Source: a virus. Taken from it: DNA of 22,396 nt. The DNA is taken from positions 1 to 22,396 of the IMG/VR virus record IMGVR_UViG_3300037071_002641. One strand, written 5' to 3'. A program made the position numbers and the translations under genes. Each line of letters begins with the position of its first letter. Position 1 is the stretch's first letter. Shown here piece by piece: positions 12,260 to 18,759 of the stretch. The notes under the pieces are model-generated. The model was not told the DNA's origin and ran no database searches. It worked only from the letters and a program-made list of their open reading frames with translations.

Positions 12260-12454
12260 CTACACCTCGGCGCGGGGCCGGCGCAAGGGGTCTTGCGGCC
12301 TGCGGTTGATGCCCTCCTCGGTGGCGGTTTTCGAGACATAGGCCGGCGACACCGCGCAACGCTCAGCGATGGCGGCGACCGGCAGCTTGGCACGATACAG
12401 CTGGATCACCCGCTGGCGCCTGGACGCCTCGAACTGCCGTGGTCGCTTTGACAT
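12260..12454 (-). CDS. HTH protein, 64 aa (resolvase/Sigma-like HTH)
   Basis: Starts MSKRPRQFEASRRQRVIQLY; residues about 10-45 form a clear tri-helical HTH: RRQRVIQLYRAKLPVAAIAERCAVSPAYVSKTA, where AIAERCAVSPAYVSK is the turn and recognition helix. The basic tail (NRRPQDPLRRPRAEV) supports DNA binding. ATG at 12454 lacks a strong Shine-Dalgarno, and its first 92 nt overlap the frame of the upstream 66-aa gene, so either the genes overlap or a frameshift joins them. Probably a small DNA-binding regulator at the end of the helicase operon. Confidence 0.65.
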   Translation of the reverse strand: MSKRPRQFEASRRQRVIQLYRAKLPVAAIAERCAVSPAYVSKTATEEGINRRPQDPLRRPRAEV

Positions 12455-12563
12455 GGCGCTTGCCGAACTGGCGGTTGAATCGCTTGATGGTCTCCAGGCG
12501 CTGCGACTTGGCGAGCCGGCGCGCACGCTGTTCGAGCTGGCGCTGTTCCCGTGGCCCCATCAT
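12363..12563 (-). CDS. Basic helical protein, 66 aa, overlapping the HTH gene
   Basis: Starts MMGPREQRQLEQRARRLAKS in an ATGA overlap with the NusG-like gene, so initiation here is plausible. The first 40 residues are a strongly basic helix (QRLETIKRFNRQFGKRHVK); the rest (AVRGVQAPAGDPAVSC...) lies opposite to the HTH-coding frame and looks non-native. A frameshift near 12440-12455 would join the basic helix to the HTH protein as one protein of about 100 aa. Both readings are given because neither can be excluded. Confidence 0.5.
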   Translation of the reverse strand: MMGPREQRQLEQRARRLAKSQRLETIKRFNRQFGKRHVKATTAVRGVQAPAGDPAVSCQAAGRRHR

Positions 12564-13087
12564 GCCGCGACCACCATGGTCGGCGGCAAGGTGTGCCGGA
12601 TCATGCCGAACAGCACCTCTATCCTGCCCTTGGCGTCAATCCGATCCACCGGGGCCACCAGCCCGGTATAGATCCCGCCATCGTCCACCCTCACCCGGTC
12701 GCCGAGATGGAAGCTCGACGCGAACCGGCGGCGGCGCTGGCTGGCCAGGAAGTCGCATTGGATCTCCTGCTGCTTGGCGAAGATCGCGTTGACCGCCGCC
12801 TCCGGCAGCGTCACCGGCGCGTTGTCGATGGTGCGCAGCAGGTCGCGCACGCCGCGCAGCCGTTTCAGCTGATCGCTATCGCGCAGCCCGACCTGCCGGA
12901 TAAAGCCGTAACTTGGGAACATCGGCCGCGCTACCAGCCGGGTCACTGGATGGCCGTGGCGAATCCTGCCCGTCCGGATGCGGCGGCGGATCACCGGGGT
13001 GAACATTTCGAGGCCAAGCAGATGAAGACGCCAGACGGTGGGAATTTCCTGTTGCGGTTCGGTCAGCACCACCAGCCAAAGCGTCAT
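12560..13087 (-). CDS. NusG/RfaH-like transcription elongation factor
   Basis: A 175-aa protein with a NusG N-terminal (NGN) domain: LWLVVLTEPQQE (3-14), LHLLGLEMFTPVIRR (21-35), VARPMFPSYGFI (52-63, the P-x-FP-x-Y-x-F core), GVRDLLR. The C-terminal KOW-type barrel is FHLGDRVRVDDGGIYTGLVAPVDRIDAKGRIEVLF (127-160). NGN domains bind the RNA polymerase clamp and promote processive elongation; specialised paralogues such as RfaH antiterminate. The start MTLWLVV at 13087 follows AAAGGGG; an earlier in-frame start at 13180 lacks support and crosses another small gene. As a phage paralogue it may favour read-through of phage terminators. Confidence 0.88.
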   Translation of the reverse strand: MTLWLVVLTEPQQEIPTVWRLHLLGLEMFTPVIRRRIRTGRIRHGHPVTRLVARPMFPSYGFIRQVGLRDSDQLKRLRGVRDLLRTIDNAPVTLPEAAVNAIFAKQQEIQCDFLASQRRRRFASSFHLGDRVRVDDGGIYTGLVAPVDRIDAKGRIEVLFGMIRHTLPPTMVVAA

Positions 13088-13118
13088 CGGCACCCCTTTG
13101 CTGCTATGGCTGGTAGGG

Positions 13119-13217
13119 CTAGCAAAAAACCCCCGCAGCCGATAGCCCATCGGCGACTCCGGTTGCCGATTCAGGCTCAATTTCGGATTGGGTTGCTTCG
13201 GCCTTCGAGATGGCCAT
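13119..13217 (-). CDS. 32-aa peptide, coupled upstream
   Basis: MAISKAEATQSEIEPESATG followed by VADGLSAAGVFC: acidic, Ser/Ala/Glu-rich. Its ATG overlaps the upstream stop by one base (TGATG, 13215-13219), the arrangement expected of re-initiation. Its final codons cover a GGGGGTTTTTT stretch. Function unknown; translated status is inferred from coupling only. Confidence 0.4.
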   Translation of the reverse strand: MAISKAEATQSEIEPESATGVADGLSAAGVFC

Positions 13218-13483
13218 CACGGCGCTTTTTCGGCCGGTTCCACCGGCGGCGCCAACACCATCACCTCCTCCGGCACCGGCAGCACCATCCACAGCAACCC
13301 CTCGTTACGTACCCACCTCAGCGCGGTTTCCGGGCTGATCATGTTGCCCTTCAGCGCTACCCCGATCGAGGTCAGTTCCGCCTCGATCAGCTTCGCCTGC
13401 AAGCTCGCCTGCCGCAGCCTCGCCAGCAGAAACTCGCGATGCGAACCGTCCTCCATCATCCCTCCATTCACCGCACCAGTCAT
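13217..13483 (-). CDS. Hypothetical protein, 88 aa
   Basis: Starts MTGAVNGGMMEDGSHREFLL; a helical segment (LLARLRQASLQAKLIEAELTSIGVAL) is followed by GNMISPETALRWVRNEGLLWMVLP and a Pro-rich end. Two internal starts (13459 and 13456) directly follow GGAGGG and would give a product of about 80 aa. The SPETALRWVRNEGLL part is a good amphipathic segment like small phage regulatory proteins. It overlaps the reading frame of the upstream zinc protein by up to 179 nt. Confidence 0.65.
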   Translation of the reverse strand: MTGAVNGGMMEDGSHREFLLARLRQASLQAKLIEAELTSIGVALKGNMISPETALRWVRNEGLLWMVLPVPEEVMVLAPPVEPAEKAP

Positions 13484-13763
13484 CGCGATCCACGTCCGGC
13501 CAGTTGGTGGCGCTGGCCTGCTCGCCGGCCTCCTCCGTCAGCTCTCTACGGGTCGGCGCTGCGAACCCAGCGATTTGGTTCTGACTCAACGCGATGTCGC
13601 GCAGCAGCTCACCGAGAAAATGGCGATACCAGCTGTACGGCTCCGGGGCTTTGCGATGGCAGGCCAAGTACCCGTATTCGTATCCCCGCGCATAAAAACA
13701 GGTTTGACAGCGTTGCGCCTCCGCACCGTTAGAGACGATCATCGTGTACGGCAGCTTGCTCAT
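13305..13763 (-). CDS. Cysteine-rich phage protein with out-of-character tail, 152 aa
   Basis: Start MSKLPYTMIV at 13763 (ATGA overlap with the upstream gene). The first about 98 residues are a typical phage zinc-type protein: RCQTCFYARGYEYGYLACHRKAPEP (18-42) and ending NWPDVDRDDWCGEW (about 85-98), where similar proteins usually stop. Here the frame continues for 54 residues of Gly/Ala/Arg-rich sequence while the 88-aa protein is encoded in another frame. Either the real product ends near WCGEW through a frameshift, or the extension is translated. The core is well supported; the tail is doubtful. Confidence 0.68.
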   Translation of the reverse strand: MSKLPYTMIVSNGAEAQRCQTCFYARGYEYGYLACHRKAPEPYSWYRHFLGELLRDIALSQNQIAGFAAPTRRELTEEAGEQASATNWPDVDRDDWCGEWRDDGGRFASRVSAGEAAAGELAGEADRGGTDLDRGSAEGQHDQPGNRAEVGT

Positions 13764-14041
13764 TCCTCGTCTCCGAACGCCGCCTGCCACTGCGCCTCAT
13801 CGATGCCGGTCATCAGGATTTCGCGGTCCGCGTCCGTCAGCTCGGGCAGCAGCTCCTGAATCAGGCCGTCGCCGGCCAGCCACGCCAGATAGCGCGCGTG
13901 CTGATCGGGCGGCAGCCTCACCGTCGAGGCGGTAAAGCCGCTCCAGCCCGGCGGCGTGACGGTGACGGTCCAGATCCCATCAGCGCCGCGATCCGATCTG
14001 CGCTGCGGTCCGATTCCCAGCTTGTCCGCGATCGTCCTCAT
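13760..14041 (-). CDS. Hypothetical protein, 93 aa
   Basis: Starts MRTIADKLGIGPQRRSDRGA after CGGAGGC; strand-rich middle (GIWTVTVTPPGWSGFTASTVRL), then a helical half (PDQHARYLAWLAGDGLIQELLPELTDADREILMTG) and an acidic end. No known motif. It is coupled by ATGA to the zinc protein below, and its first 62 nt lie inside the 71-aa zinc protein upstream, in another frame. Confidence 0.7.
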   Translation of the reverse strand: MRTIADKLGIGPQRRSDRGADGIWTVTVTPPGWSGFTASTVRLPPDQHARYLAWLAGDGLIQELLPELTDADREILMTGIDEAQWQAAFGDEE

Positions 14042-14195
14042 GGTGCCTCCGTTTCAGCCGCGCTGGGATTACCACGGTATCGTTGCAGGCGTTGCAGGCG
14101 CGCCCCGTCGCCACCGGCATAGCATGGTGGCCATATTCGTCGAACGGCTTGTGGCAGATCGCGCAGGTGAAAGCCTGATTGGTGCGGCTGATCAT
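13980..14195 (-). CDS. Small zinc-finger phage protein, 71 aa
   Basis: Two CxxC pairs (CAICHKPF, 11-18, and RACNACNDTVVIPARL, about 32-47) with YGHHAMPVATG between them. This C-C-(HxPVA)-C-C order followed by TVVIPARLKR is a recognisable small phage protein; zinc binding is very likely, role unknown. The tail after residue 51 (RHHEDDRGQAGNRTAAQIG) overlaps the start of the next gene. It begins in an ATGA overlap with the gene upstream. Confidence 0.8.
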   Translation of the reverse strand: MISRTNQAFTCAICHKPFDEYGHHAMPVATGRACNACNDTVVIPARLKRRHHEDDRGQAGNRTAAQIGSRR

Positions 14196-14497
14196 GGCGA
14201 GCTAGACTCCGGTGCGAAGGCGATACGAATCACATCGTCGATGTCCTTGTGGAAGCACGCCGGATTGTCGTTGATAGCGTCGATCCTGCGCAGCGCCGCC
14301 TCCAGTACCTCGATCCGCTCGCGAGCCATGTCCATGGTCGTGGTCGCCTGACGCAGGCTAATGTTCGCCTCCGCCATCAGGCCACTAGCTTCCTCGATGC
14401 AGTCGATCGCTCTTGTTGCAGTGCCCTTAACCCAATCCGACGGTGCGAACTCCACCAGATGGCGCAACTCCCAAAGCACGTCGCCATTCGCCGTCAC
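14192..14497 (-). CDS. Hypothetical helical protein, 101 aa
   Basis: GTG start at 14497, with GAGAGTGAGGG upstream as Shine-Dalgarno. Mostly helical, with a coiled-coil-like stretch (LRQATTTMDMARERIEVLEAALRRIDAI, about 48-75). No family recognised. It ends overlapping the zinc-finger gene by ATGA and starts 13 nt after the upstream gene. Confidence 0.72.
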   Translation of the reverse strand: MTANGDVLWELRHLVEFAPSDWVKGTATRAIDCIEEASGLMAEANISLRQATTTMDMARERIEVLEAALRRIDAINDNPACFHKDIDDVIRIAFAPESSSP

Positions 14498-14510
14498 AGC
14501 GCCCTCACTC

Positions 14511-14774
14511 TCATTTTGGTACGTACTCAGGCGGCGCTAGGAAGTCGCCCCAATGCAGGTACTCATCCTCGTCGGCGTTGCCGCGTTCGAGCTGCGTCGT
14601 ATCATCAAAGCAGCTATCGCAAAGCCATCGGCCATCCGGCAGCAAGCGTAGCTCGTCGCGATCGTAGTGCCCGCATTCCTCCGGGCAACCATCAGCGCAA
14701 TCGCTGCAAACGTACATGATCCGCCCAGTCGAAATTTGCGAAGCTCCAGCGTGATCAGCTCGTGATTCGCTCAT
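14511..14774 (-). CDS. Cysteine-rich protein, 87 aa
   Basis: Start MSESRADHAGASQI at 14774, fixed by the ATGA overlap with the helicase; an in-frame MYVCSDC is a possible later start. Four cysteine groups (YVCSDC, GCPEECGHY, LCDSCF) with a DGRWLCDSC segment fit a zinc-binding fold of RanBP2/ribbon character. The C-terminus is acidic (GNADEDEYLHWGDFLAPPEYVPK). Likely a protein- or nucleic-acid-binding accessory of the helicase, inferred from coupling only. Confidence 0.75.
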   Translation of the reverse strand: MSESRADHAGASQISTGRIMYVCSDCADGCPEECGHYDRDELRLLPDGRWLCDSCFDDTTQLERGNADEDEYLHWGDFLAPPEYVPK

Positions 14775-16261
14775 AACGCCCGCGCTTTCTTCGCATACTT
14801 GATCTGCCCGGCGCGGACCCATGCCATCACCTTCGGCGAAATGCTGTTGATCGGCTTGGCGTAGCGCTCGATGCCGTTCGGCCAGACCCCGAACTTCTCG
14901 CGGTACTTGTTCGCCGCCCAGCCCGGCTTGTAGCCGTGATAGCGGCCATAGGCCTGCAGCTCGGAGAGAAACTGCGCCTTATCGAGCGTCGACCACTCCC
15001 GGTTGGCCTTCTTCATCGTCCGCAGCATGTCGGCGCGGTCGATCTCGATCAGCACGCCGTCGTTTTCGAGGATGTTGCTCTGCAGCTTGTTGAGCGCACC
15101 GCAGTTCGGGCAGATCCGGTTCTTGTTCGGCGGGTGCAGCGCGCCGCACACCTTGCATTCCACCGGCAGCCTGTCGCGCGGCACCGCCGCCGCTTTCGGC
15201 TTCGGCGTGCCGTCGTCCAGCTCGTCATGCATGATGTCGGTGACAAAGCCGAGCCGCTGCGTGGTGTCGCTGTGATCGAGGATCACCAGCCGCTGCTTGC
15301 CCGGCGCGGTGCGTAGGCCGCGGCCGATGATCTGCACATAGCGCATTTCGCTGCGTGTCGGCCGCGCCAAGATCAGGCAGCGCACATCCCAATCCACCCC
15401 CATCGTCAGGGTGTCGACGTTGACCACGACCTGATAGGTGCCGTTGTGGAACATCCGCTTGATGCTGCTGCGAACGTCCAGCGGCGTCTCGGCGTCCTGA
15501 TAACCGCACTTGATGCCGGCGTATTCGAACCGCTCCTGCAGGGCCTTGGCGTGGGCGCAGTCGACCGCAAAGCACAGCGTCTGACCCTGGCCCCATTGCT
15601 TCTGATAGGTCTCGATGATATCGGCGCTCAGACTGCCGCGCTGCATCGCCTCCGATAACTGATCCTGCTGATATTCGCCCGCCGTAATCTTGACGCCCTT
15701 GAGGTCCGGATGGCCGGTGGCGAACACCTTGAACGGCGACAGGTAGCCGTCGCCGATCAGCTCCGCCGTGGTGGTCACCGTCAGCAGGCTATGAAAATGC
15801 TGCCCCAGCCCCTTGGCCCACGGCGTCGCCGACAGCCCGATGAACAGCTTGTCGGCAAACCGCGCGTCCGCCAGCCAATTCTTGTGCGCCTTGTACAGCA
15901 CATGGCATTCGTCAAACATGATGATATCGGCGTCCGGAAAGCCGCGATTGGCTACCGTCTGAATCGAGCAAATCTGAATCGGCTTGACCCAATCGGTCAT
16001 GATGTGGCGCTGCTGTATCACCCCGACATCTCGTAGCCCGTCGGCCGCGAACGCCTCCAGCGTCTGGTCAATCAGCGAGATCGCCGGCACCACGAACGCC
16101 AGCCGCTTGCGCTTGGCATGCGCACCGTTGCCGATCGTCGACGCCATCAGGGTCTTGCCAGCCCCGGTCGGTGCCTGCAGCACGATCCGCTTGACGCCGC
16201 CGCGAATGCTGTCGCGCAACGCGTTGATCGCTTCGGTCTGATAAGGGCGAAGCTCGCTCAT
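14771..16261 (-). CDS. SF2 DEAD/DEAH-type helicase
   Basis: A 496-aa superfamily 2 helicase with a short Q-like RPYQ (5-8), motif I APTGAGKT (30-37), motif II DECH (117-120), motif III SAT (144-146) and motif VI QIIGRGLR (310-317). A zinc ribbon CxxC...CxxC (369-387) follows the helicase core, then a helical C-terminus. Layout and length fit the phage helicases related to UvsW/RecG-type branch migration and replication restart proteins, and to the Hef/COG1061 group. It probably acts in phage replication, recombination or stalled-fork processing. It is the largest gene of a long coupled operon (ATGA at both ends). Its last residues are KKARAL. Confidence 0.95.
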   Translation of the reverse strand: MSELRPYQTEAINALRDSIRGGVKRIVLQAPTGAGKTLMASTIGNGAHAKRKRLAFVVPAISLIDQTLEAFAADGLRDVGVIQQRHIMTDWVKPIQICSIQTVANRGFPDADIIMFDECHVLYKAHKNWLADARFADKLFIGLSATPWAKGLGQHFHSLLTVTTTAELIGDGYLSPFKVFATGHPDLKGVKITAGEYQQDQLSEAMQRGSLSADIIETYQKQWGQGQTLCFAVDCAHAKALQERFEYAGIKCGYQDAETPLDVRSSIKRMFHNGTYQVVVNVDTLTMGVDWDVRCLILARPTRSEMRYVQIIGRGLRTAPGKQRLVILDHSDTTQRLGFVTDIMHDELDDGTPKPKAAAVPRDRLPVECKVCGALHPPNKNRICPNCGALNKLQSNILENDGVLIEIDRADMLRTMKKANREWSTLDKAQFLSELQAYGRYHGYKPGWAANKYREKFGVWPNGIERYAKPINSISPKVMAWVRAGQIKYAKKARAL

Positions 16262-16446
16262 ATTAGCTCCATCTCCTCCATTGCTTGTATGATATCCCTC
16301 ATGCCCTGCAGGTACGTTTCCTGCAAAAGGAAGCTAACGGGCTTATCTAAACCCACACTGTCGAGAAAAGGCATCGTCCGACGTCGGAGCATCTCACGCA
16401 TCTCAGGTGTCAGCTTCAATTCCTTGTGCTTCGCCCTAGCGCTCAT
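16258..16446 (-). CDS. Hypothetical helical protein, 62 aa
   Basis: Starts MSARAKHKELKLTPEMREML and is all-helical (RRRTMPFLDSVGLDKPVSFLLQETYLQGMRDIIQAMEEMELI). It overlaps the helicase start by ATGA and the upstream gene in the same way, so it is translated with the helicase and may be a small partner. No motif. Confidence 0.75.
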   Translation of the reverse strand: MSARAKHKELKLTPEMREMLRRRTMPFLDSVGLDKPVSFLLQETYLQGMRDIIQAMEEMELI

Positions 16447-16634
16447 ACCAGTCGCTCCGATTCGCTGCGCACCCGGTAGTCCTCCACGATCGCCTCCATC
16501 AGGCTGATCTCCCGCCGCGCCACGTTCGGCGTCATCTTGCCGTTCTGCATCAGCCGCGCGTACACCCGCCGCCGGTACAGCAGCTCGCGCTCGGCGCAGT
16601 GCAGCTTGTCGGTCTCGGTGATGCTATCATTCAT
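16443..16634 (-). CDS. Conserved small phage protein, 63 aa
   Basis: Start MNDSITETDKLHCAERELLY at 16634, chosen by overlap with the upstream stop (ATGAATGA). The core LHCAERELLYRRRVYARLM...MTPNVARREISLMEAIVEDYR is a familiar small protein of alphaproteobacterial and other phages. A short basic helix pair, with no catalytic residues. It is the middle member of a conserved group of small genes upstream of phage helicases. Confidence 0.8.
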   Translation of the reverse strand: MNDSITETDKLHCAERELLYRRRVYARLMQNGKMTPNVARREISLMEAIVEDYRVRSESERLV

Positions 16635-16827
16635 ATCGCATCTCGATCCGTAGGTCCTTCTTGCCTTGCTTCTCGATGACAAACGCCAGAAACGCTTCCA
16701 TCACCTGCGGCTCCAGCGCCACCCAATGGTCGCCATCCTCGCGCGGTGCCCGCAACGTGAACATGAACCCGTCGAACGAGGCATACAGCCCGTCGCCGAG
16801 ATAGCTTTCCTCGCGCTCGCTCATCAT
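16627..16827 (-). CDS. Conserved small phage protein, 66 aa
   Basis: Start MMSEREESYLGDGLYASFDG at 16827 or 16824 (adjacent ATGs, the first overlapping the upstream stop). The core YLGDGLYASFDGFMFTLRAPREDGDHWVALEP is a well-known phage hypothetical with a beta-rich fold. The helical end (VMEAFLAFVIEKQGKK) follows. Role unknown. The frame is open to 17004, but that extension overlaps the upstream gene. Confidence 0.85.
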   Translation of the reverse strand: MMSEREESYLGDGLYASFDGFMFTLRAPREDGDHWVALEPQVMEAFLAFVIEKQGKKDLRIEMRYE

Positions 16828-17159
16828 GCCGATCCCTTGGTGCCGGTGATCCGCTGCTCCATCTCGCGCCCAAAGACCCGCAATTCCCGCTCGATCAATT
16901 CCATCTTGTGGATGTCGCCTTGTGTCTCCGCTTCGCCGGGATCGAGGATGTTCATCAGCGATGAAAACAAATGCTGCGAGCCGGCCATGAACGCCATGCG
17001 GCATTCATCGATCTGCACCGCTGACGCGTCCGCCGGCAATACCAGCACGCGATAGCCAGTCCAGCCGGCCTCGATCAACCTGCCGTCATCGGCGACCCTC
17101 TTGCTCACTTCGGTGGCAATGCGTTCGATCTGTTCTCGGTTTTTCATGCGCTTACTCAT
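16824..17159 (-). CDS. Conserved small phage protein, 111 aa
   Basis: Contains EAGWTGYRVLVLPADASAVQIDECRMAFMAGSQHLFSSLMN (about 30-70), a segment typical of many phage proteins of this size, where a strand is followed by DE-R-AF-AGAQHLF. The C-terminus is helical (IHKMELIERELRVFGREMEQRI). It is always near similar short genes (16627, 17156), so the block is a familiar phage module of unknown role. Coupled by ATGA at both ends. Confidence 0.82.
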   Translation of the reverse strand: MSKRMKNREQIERIATEVSKRVADDGRLIEAGWTGYRVLVLPADASAVQIDECRMAFMAGSQHLFSSLMNILDPGEAETQGDIHKMELIERELRVFGREMEQRITGTKGSA

Positions 17160-17404
17160 TGCTTGCCCTCCGGTTCACTATCGCGGCCTTCCCACCGCGC
17201 TACCAATTCCTTGAGCGCCACCAGCACGTCGCCGCGGACGCCGTTGCCGATGTAATTGACACGGCCGGCCTCGCCGAAATTGTAGGTCAGCAGCGCAAAG
17301 CCGACGCGCTTCGGATGACCTCTGCCGTTGAAATATTCGTCCAGCAGCGCGGCCACATCATTCATTTCCTGGCGCCATTCCGCCGCGATCGGATCATGGT
17401 TCAT
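17156..17404 (-). CDS. Conserved small phage protein, 82 aa
   Basis: Contains LLDEYFNGRGHPKRVGFALLTYNFGEAGRVNYIGNGVRGDVLVALKELVARWEG, a well-conserved phage hypothetical in which a helix is followed by RVGFALLTYNFGE, NYIGNG and a second helix. Function unknown. Overlaps both neighbours by ATGA, part of the same block. Confidence 0.82.
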   Translation of the reverse strand: MNHDPIAAEWRQEMNDVAALLDEYFNGRGHPKRVGFALLTYNFGEAGRVNYIGNGVRGDVLVALKELVARWEGRDSEPEGKQ

Positions 17405-17676
17405 TGATCGCCCTCCTTTGCCTTGAAATACTCAGCCCTCACCCGCTGAAGCGCAATGACGCCACGATCATCGGCAAGCTGATTACTTTCTGCATCGGTA
17501 AGCTTGCGCAGCGTCAGCTCATCGCCGAACGCCATCAAATTCCCGCAGTAAAAGCAGATCGAAATATCACCGACCTTCGGTCGGATATCATCGGCTGTGG
17601 GATGTGTTGCCGCATCCAACACCTTACCGCAGCTCGGACAGGCTGATGGGATCATATCAGTAGCCATCGCCTTCAT
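17401..17676 (-). CDS. Zinc-ribbon phage protein, 91 aa
   Basis: Start MKAMATDMIPSACPSCGKVLD at 17676, two nt after the upstream stop, with GAGGGG at good distance; MATDM at 17667 is a second possibility. CPSC (13-16) and CFYC (about 43-46) form a zinc ribbon around PTADDIRPKVGDISICFYCGNLMAF, a pattern seen in many phage hypotheticals (CPxCG...GDISxCxYCG). Role unknown. Second gene of the operon. Confidence 0.82.
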   Translation of the reverse strand: MKAMATDMIPSACPSCGKVLDAATHPTADDIRPKVGDISICFYCGNLMAFGDELTLRKLTDAESNQLADDRGVIALQRVRAEYFKAKEGDQ

Positions 17677-17678
17677 GG

Positions 17679-17918
17679 CTACACCCCTCGACGTTTGATC
17701 AGCCCGGACAAATTCATGTCCACCTGCCAGCCCTCCAGCTCCGTCAGCAGCAGCTTGCATGTCTGCATATGATCACTGACCCGATCATCATCTTCACAAA
17801 CCCAGTCCGCCTTTAGATTGTCACAGCACCGGATGTAGTCGTGTAATGCATCGATCAGGCCGACGGTGGCTTCCGGAAAATCCAGCGGCATCGCATCCAG
17901 CATTCGTTCAATGTTCAT
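17679..17918 (-). CDS. Hypothetical acidic protein, 79 aa, first gene of the helicase operon
   Basis: Starts MNIERMLDAMPLDFPEATVG with CAGGAG 10 nt upstream. Helical and acidic (LIDALHDYIRCCDNLKADWVCEDDDRVSDHMQTCKLLLTELEGW), with Cys residues at CCD and VCED. No family. It is the promoter-proximal gene: an 840-bp gap with a promoter-like region lies upstream. Confidence 0.75.
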   Translation of the reverse strand: MNIERMLDAMPLDFPEATVGLIDALHDYIRCCDNLKADWVCEDDDRVSDHMQTCKLLLTELEGWQVDMNLSGLIKRRGV

Positions 17919-17939
17919 GGCGTGCGCTCCTGATTGCCG

Positions 17940-17995
17940 ATCGTGGTTTCCGTGGTTTCAAATGTCAAGCGTTGCTTATCATTGTTCCGCGTCAA
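17940..17995 (-). promoter_or_regulatory. Candidate promoter with 9-bp direct repeat
   Basis: On the minus strand TTGACA (17963-17968) is a perfect -35 hexamer; at 17-bp spacing the -10 is CACGAT (17940-17945), a weak match. The spacer holds two tandem copies of GAAACCACG (17951-17959 and 17942-17950), a likely operator. Further upstream, TTGACGCG (17988-17995) is part of the bipartite motif shared with 12015-12034 and 18738-18759. The start codon of the operon is at 17918. Confidence 0.5.
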
Positions 17996-18039
17996 TTAAG
18001 GTTCCCCATGTTCTCCCCTCTCTCAACACTACTACTGTT

Positions 18040-18071
18040 AAGTAAGGGAAAAGATTCTTGCTTCCTTACTT
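18040..18071. repeat. 8-bp inverted repeat AAGTAAGG...CCTTACTT
   Basis: Arms at 18040-18047 and 18064-18071, 16-nt loop. A further short hairpin GTGGA-TAGAG-TCCAC (18091-18105) lies just right of it, covering the near-consensus DnaA box CTATCCACA on the minus strand (18090-18098). Confidence 0.5.
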
Positions 18072-18159
18072 CACCTTGGAGAGCGTCCTTGTGGATAGAG
18101 TCCACCTAAGCGCGCTGACGAGACAGCGACGCTGCGGCGATCCGGGAAGCGAGACAGAA

Positions 18160-18554
18160 GTAGGGTTAGTTTTGTCCCATAGAACAAACCGTGTCCCTAC
18201 CGCTCCTGCGGATAGGCGACGCCCTAGCCAAGGTGGCGTCATCCCGGCCCGATCTTTTTCGCACCTTGGTGCGGCTGCTGGGGGAATCGAGCTGCGCCCT
18301 CCCCCGTGCCCTGTGCAGCATCCCAACCCACCAGCTCAGCTGGCCCTTGTGGGCAGTGCAAACACGGGCAAAGGGGGTCCGGTGGCCGATGGCCAATGCC
18401 CGTCACCGATGCCTTTGGAACTTTTACTTGCGGGGAGGAGCTTGCGAGGATACTGTGAGGTTGTTACTTGGTACCCCACGTTCCTTTGCCATTCCCGCGA
18501 AGTTTGGCATCGGTCTTTCGGCCCGCTCCGCGATCAACGGGGCGGGCCATTTTT
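18160..18554 (+). ncRNA. Candidate structured non-coding RNA
   Basis: Several nested complementary segments occur in order on the plus strand: GTAGGG...CCCTAC (18160-18200), GACGCC...GGCGTC (18218-18240), CGCACC/GGTGCG (about 18260-18273), CCCCCGTG paired with CACGGG plus GGGGG (about 18301-18380), CCAGCT/AGCTGG inside it, and CGGTG...CACCG (about 18380-18407) around TGGCC/GGCCA. The region ends in a U-run terminator. No known RNA family (RNase P, tmRNA, 6S, group I intron) could be matched by eye. The 5' end and strand are uncertain. Confidence 0.3.
18520..18554 (+). terminator. Intrinsic terminator inside the large gap
   Basis: Stem GGCCCGCTCCG/CGGGGCGGGCC (11 pairs, one U-G) with loop CGATCAA, followed by A and TTTTT. 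It points along the plus strand although no plus-strand gene is seen upstream, which is the main hint of a plus-strand RNA in this gap. The minus-strand reading has only a weak U-run. Confidence 0.7.
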
Positions 18555-18737
18555 CGAAAGGTGCTTCGAAGCCGGCACTTTGCGCCCCTCAGCCGGTTTG
18601 TCTAGCCGGTTTGTTAAACATTTTATGACGGCCCAGCCACATATCTAGTGGGATACCAGCCGCTTAACCCCCAGCGCTTGTATTGTACCAACGGACAAGG
18701 GCGCGGCCGCCGCCCCCGTCGGCGCAGCACGCAAAGG

Positions 18738-18759
18738 GATGCTTATCATTTCGCGGCAA
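18738..18759 (-). promoter_or_regulatory. Bipartite motif, copy after ruvC
   Basis: Plus-strand reading GATGCTTAT-N5-CGCGGCAA; shares both half-sites exactly with the copy at 12015-12034. It lies within 3 nt of the ruvC stop codon. If it works in the same direction as the other two, it would drive minus-strand transcription into the 840-bp gap. Confidence 0.4.

Noticed and set aside
12078-12359. 93-aa minus-strand frame in the intergenic region
   Set aside because: Arg-rich, no ribosome-binding site, overlaps the HTH gene and contains the GC-rich inverted repeat; no recognisable fold.
13119-13160. Apparent terminator (T6 on the minus strand after a GCCGAT/ATCGGC stem) before the NusG-like gene
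   Set aside because: Eight unpaired bases separate the stem from the T-run, so it does not meet the intrinsic-terminator form.
18058-18648. 196-aa plus-strand frame (and the 145-aa frame 18191-18628)
   Set aside because: No ribosome-binding site, unnatural residue use and dense inverted repeats; structural RNA is a better reading.
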